A stretch of DNA of 64,000 nt from Mesorhizobium sp. NZP2298 (GTDB taxonomy: Bacteria; Pseudomonadota; Alphaproteobacteria; Rhizobiales; Rhizobiaceae). Shown here piece after piece: positions 61,446-64,000 of the stretch. The notes below the pieces were generated by a model, which made no database searches, was not told where the DNA came from, and saw only the letters and a list, made by a program, of their open reading frames with translations. The position numbers were made by a program, and so were the translations under genes. The stretch is from the NCBI RefSeq assembly GCF_013170825.1, contig NZ_CP033365.1, positions 4,290,001 to 4,354,000 of the forward strand. The letters are read 5' to 3'. Position 1 is the first letter of the stretch, and each line of letters begins with the position of its first letter.

Positions 61446-62260
61446 GCAAGAACACAACGGCCAGAAAGGCCGCCAAGAAGATCGCGGACCGGATTCCGCG
61501 ACCGAAGAAGAAGGTCACCTGGCCGCAGGCAAGGGCATTCTCCGTCCACCTGCTGACCGCGTCTGGCTCGTTCCTTGCGTTCCTGTCACTGGTGGCGGCG
61601 AGCGAGGAGCGCTGGACGGCAATGTTCTGGTGGCTCGGACTGGCGCTGTTCGTCGACGGCATCGACGGGCCGATCGCCAGGAAGCTCGAGGTCAAGGAAA
61701 TCCTGCCGACCTGGTCGGGCGAACTCCTCGACAACATCATCGACTATGTGACCTATGTGCTGATCCCGGCCTTCGCGCTCTACCAGCGCGGCTTCATGGG
61801 CGAGGGACTGTCGTTCCTTTCGGCTGCGATCATCGTCGTTTCCAGCGCGATCTACTATGCCGACACCGGCATGAAGACGAAGGAGAATTTCTTCAAGGGA
61901 TTCCCCGTGGTCTGGAACATGGTGGTGTTCACATTGTTCGTCATCGAACCGGGACAATGGGTGTCGTTCGCTGTCGTGGTGGTGGCTGGCATCCTGACCT
62001 TCATCCCGATCAATTTCATCCATCCGGTGCGGGTGGTGCGGCTGCGGCGAATCAATCTCACAATGACCCTTTTGTGGTGCGCCTTCGGCGCGCTTGCGCT
62101 TGCGCAGGCGGCTCTCGCGGCCTTCTACGATCAGATCGGTGTGCTGGGCGAACAGGTCGGCACTTTCACCAAGATCGGCATTACCGTTACCGGGCTTTAT
62201 CTGGCCTGCATTGGCGGCATCATGCAGTTCTTTCCAAATCTCGGTGCCAAGAAGGCCTGA
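61442..62260 (+). CDS. pcs: Phosphatidylcholine synthase
   Basis: This 272-residue membrane enzyme condenses choline with CDP-diacylglycerol to make phosphatidylcholine, a lipid route typical of rhizobia and relatives. The CDP-alcohol phosphotransferase motif is spread over DGIDGPIARKLEVK and GELLDNIIDYVTY, with all acidic residues in place. About eight helices are present. The start is GTG 61442, overlapping the DUF1326 stop. The basic N-terminus (KKIADRIPRPKKK) is as expected for Pcs. Confidence 0.93.
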   Translation: MSKNTTARKAAKKIADRIPRPKKKVTWPQARAFSVHLLTASGSFLAFLSLVAASEERWTAMFWWLGLALFVDGIDGPIARKLEVKEILPTWSGELLDNIIDYVTYVLIPAFALYQRGFMGEGLSFLSAAIIVVSSAIYYADTGMKTKENFFKGFPVVWNMVVFTLFVIEPGQWVSFAVVVVAGILTFIPINFIHPVRVVRLRRINLTMTLLWCAFGALALAQAALAAFYDQIGVLGEQVGTFTKIGITVTGLYLACIGGIMQFFPNLGAKKA

Positions 62261-62282
62261 CCCGCCAGAGGAATCCCAATCC

Positions 62283-63260
62283 ATGTCCAAAGCGATCCGT
62301 ATCCACGCCCACGGCGGTCCGGAAGTTCTGACCTATGAGGACGTCGATCCCGGCCAGCCGGGTTCCGGGCAGATCCTGGTCAGGAATAGGGCCATCGGCC
62401 TCAACTTCATCGACGTCTATTATCGCTCCGGTCTCTATCCGCCGCCCGGAGGTTTTCCGCTCATTCCGGGCAGCGAGGCCGCCGGCGTGGTGCTGGAGGT
62501 AGGGCAGGACGTCGATTGGCTGAAGCCGGGCGACCGGATCGCCTATGCCGTGACGACAGGAGCTTATGCCGAAGAACGCGTCATCGATGCGAGCCGGGTC
62601 GTCAAGGTTCCGGACGGCATCAGCGATGAACAGGCCGCCGCGATGATGCTGAAGGGCATGACGGCCGAATATCTGCTGCGCCGGACCTTCAAGGTGAAAG
62701 CGGGCGACACGATCCTGTTCCATGCCGCGGCCGGCGGCGTCGGGCTCATTCTCGGCCAATGGGCGAAACATCTCGGTGCGACCGTCATCGGCACGGCGAG
62801 TTCAACCGACAAGATCGAACTCGCCAAGGCGCACGGCTTCGACCATGTCATCAACTACAAGGAGCAGGATTTCGTCGCCGGCGTCGCCGCCATCACCGAC
62901 GGCCGGAAATGCGACGTCGTCTACGATTCGGTGGGCAACGACACGTTCCCGGCTTCGCTCGACTGCCTGAGGCCGCTCGGCATGTTCGTCAGCTTTGGCC
63001 AGTCGTCGGGACCAATCCCGCCATTTTCCATGTCGCTCTTGGCGCAGAAGGGGTCGTTGTTCGCCACAAGGCCGACGCTGTTCGTCTACAACGCAAAACG
63101 CGAGGACCTCGATGCCTCCGCGGCCGCGCTGTTCGAGGTGGTGCTCAGCGGCACCGTCAACATTAAGATCAACCAGCGCTATGCGCTGAAGGATGCCGGC
63201 AAGGCACACTCGGATCTCGAGGGCCGCAGGACAACGGGGACGACTATTCTCGTTCCTTAG
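62283..63260 (+). CDS. NADPH:quinone oxidoreductase (zeta-crystallin-like MDR)
   Basis: This 325-residue zinc-free medium-chain dehydrogenase begins IRIHAHGGPEVLTYEDVDPG and includes NFIDVYYRSGLYPPP, the nucleotide-binding AAAGGVGLILGQWAKHLGA near residue 149, and the SLLAQKGSLFATRPTLF region. This is the QorA-type pattern. It uses NADPH to reduce quinones. ATG 62283 is 22 bases after the pcs stop with AGAGGAA upstream, so it can be cotranscribed. Confidence 0.9.
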   Translation: MSKAIRIHAHGGPEVLTYEDVDPGQPGSGQILVRNRAIGLNFIDVYYRSGLYPPPGGFPLIPGSEAAGVVLEVGQDVDWLKPGDRIAYAVTTGAYAEERVIDASRVVKVPDGISDEQAAAMMLKGMTAEYLLRRTFKVKAGDTILFHAAAGGVGLILGQWAKHLGATVIGTASSTDKIELAKAHGFDHVINYKEQDFVAGVAAITDGRKCDVVYDSVGNDTFPASLDCLRPLGMFVSFGQSSGPIPPFSMSLLAQKGSLFATRPTLFVYNAKREDLDASAAALFEVVLSGTVNIKINQRYALKDAGKAHSDLEGRRTTGTTILVP

Positions 63261-63405
63261 TCCCGCCTGCCTTGTTATCCCTTGAATTTCCGCTGAAATT
63301 CTTGAAGCTCTTTCAAGACGCGTGCCGCTTTCCGTTGAGAGCCGGCGGCGCCTACCATGCTTGCGGGAACACAGAACATATCTGGCGAACCAGATGGGAG
63401 GCACT

Positions 63406-64000
63406 GTGAGTGCAGATCATGATGGGACGAACCTGCTTGAGGTTCGTGGCCTGACCAAGATATTCGGCACGCTGACCGCGTGCGATCATGTCGATCTCAA
63501 CATCGCCAAGGGTGAAATCCACGCGCTGCTTGGCGAGAACGGCGCCGGCAAATCGACGCTGGTCAAGATGCTGTTCGGCTCGCTGGAGCCCAATTCCGGC
63601 GAGATTTTCTGGAACGGCCAGGCGGTGCGCATCACCAGCCCGGGTGCCGCAAAGAAGCTCGGCATCGGCATGGTGTTCCAGCATTTTTCGCTGTTCGAGG
63701 CGCTGACCGCAGCCGAGAACATCGCGCTGTCGCTCGATGACGGCGCGCCGATCAGCAGCATCGCCGCGAAGGCAAGGGCGCTGTCCTACAGCTACGGCCT
63801 GCCGCTCGATCCGGACTCGCTGGTCGGCGACCTGTCGGTCGGCGAACGCCAGCGTATCGAGATCATCCGTTGCCTGCTGCAGACGCCGCAGCTCATCATC
63901 CTTGACGAGCCGACCTCGGTGCTGACGCCGCAGGAAGCCGACAAGCTGTTCGAGACGCTGGAGCGGCTGCGCGCGGAAGGCAAATCGATCCTCTACATTT
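63406..64000 (+). CDS. Nucleoside-type ABC transporter ATPase (3' end beyond window)
   Basis: The first 198 codons are present. The start is GTG 63406, with GGGAGG upstream; ATG 63394 in frame is an alternative. Walker A is GENGAGKSTLVKML, the Q-loop region MVFQHFSLFEALTAAENIALSL is typical of the general nucleoside (YufO/NupA-type) group, the signature is altered to LSVGERQRIEIIR, and Walker B is LIILDEPTSVLTP. As in sugar and nucleoside transporters it should be a tandem ATPase of about 500 residues. Confidence 0.9.
   Translation, partial: MSADHDGTNLLEVRGLTKIFGTLTACDHVDLNIAKGEIHALLGENGAGKSTLVKMLFGSLEPNSGEIFWNGQAVRITSPGAAKKLGIGMVFQHFSLFEALTAAENIALSLDDGAPISSIAAKARALSYSYGLPLDPDSLVGDLSVGERQRIEIIRCLLQTPQLIILDEPTSVLTPQEADKLFETLERLRAEGKSILYI

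Overview
The window looks like chromosome from a high-GC alphaproteobacterium of the order Hyphomicrobiales, most likely Mesorhizobium or a close Phyllobacteriaceae relative. The evidence is a phosphatidylcholine synthase of the rhizobial type, an IalB-family protein, an HspQ, several small secreted proteins of rhizobial type, and two families of short palindromic intergenic repeats of the kind scattered through rhizobial genomes. This placement is inference from gene content; no marker gene such as rRNA is present.

Region 1 (1-13.05 kb) is a catabolic cluster. A branched-chain-amino-acid-type ABC transporter (livF on the minus strand, livJ-livG-livH-livM on the plus strand) is followed without a break by a GntR/FCD regulator, the two subunits of an ATP-dependent hydantoinase/oxoprolinase-type amidohydrolase, a 63-residue four-cysteine protein, a GABA-type aminotransferase and a succinate-semialdehyde dehydrogenase, and then a short-chain dehydrogenase. 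Read together, the genes suggest uptake of a cyclic amide, ATP-driven ring opening to an omega-amino acid such as GABA, and conversion to succinate.

Region 2 (13.05-18.6 kb) is a metal or envelope-stress module: CopC and CopD, a Met/His-rich DUF305 protein, a periplasmic seven-bladed-type beta-propeller, an ECF sigma factor and its membrane anti-sigma factor. The copC and DUF305 transcription units share an identical promoter-like element (GGAATAA, 14 bases, TGTCYAC), which points to one sigma factor controlling both, most simply the one encoded here.

Region 3 (18.6-20.1 kb) is a decayed mobile element next to the 5' end of dusA: a piece of a Ti-type TraA relaxase/helicase, a short fragment resembling an RTX/haemolysin-type C-terminus, and a frameshifted, truncated tyrosine integrase. 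dusA is a known integration site for such elements.

Region 4 (20.1-64 kb) is ordinary core chromosome with many single genes: dusA, a retropepsin-like protease, cobT, a sensor kinase, nuclease, GST and DNA repair genes, a polar amino-acid ABC uptake operon, mobA-mobB and moaA, divergent regulator-target pairs with visible operators (MarR/hydrolase and TetR/SDR), an L,D-transpeptidase, tRNA-Val, gph, rpiA, gor, mgtE, an ABC exporter-like protein, a peptide-binding protein, ialB, hspQ, a UbiH-type hydroxylase, a DUF2182-DUF1326-pcs operon, a quinone oxidoreductase and the start of a nucleoside-type ABC ATPase that runs off the right edge. No CRISPR array, rRNA operon, intact insertion sequence or prophage was seen.
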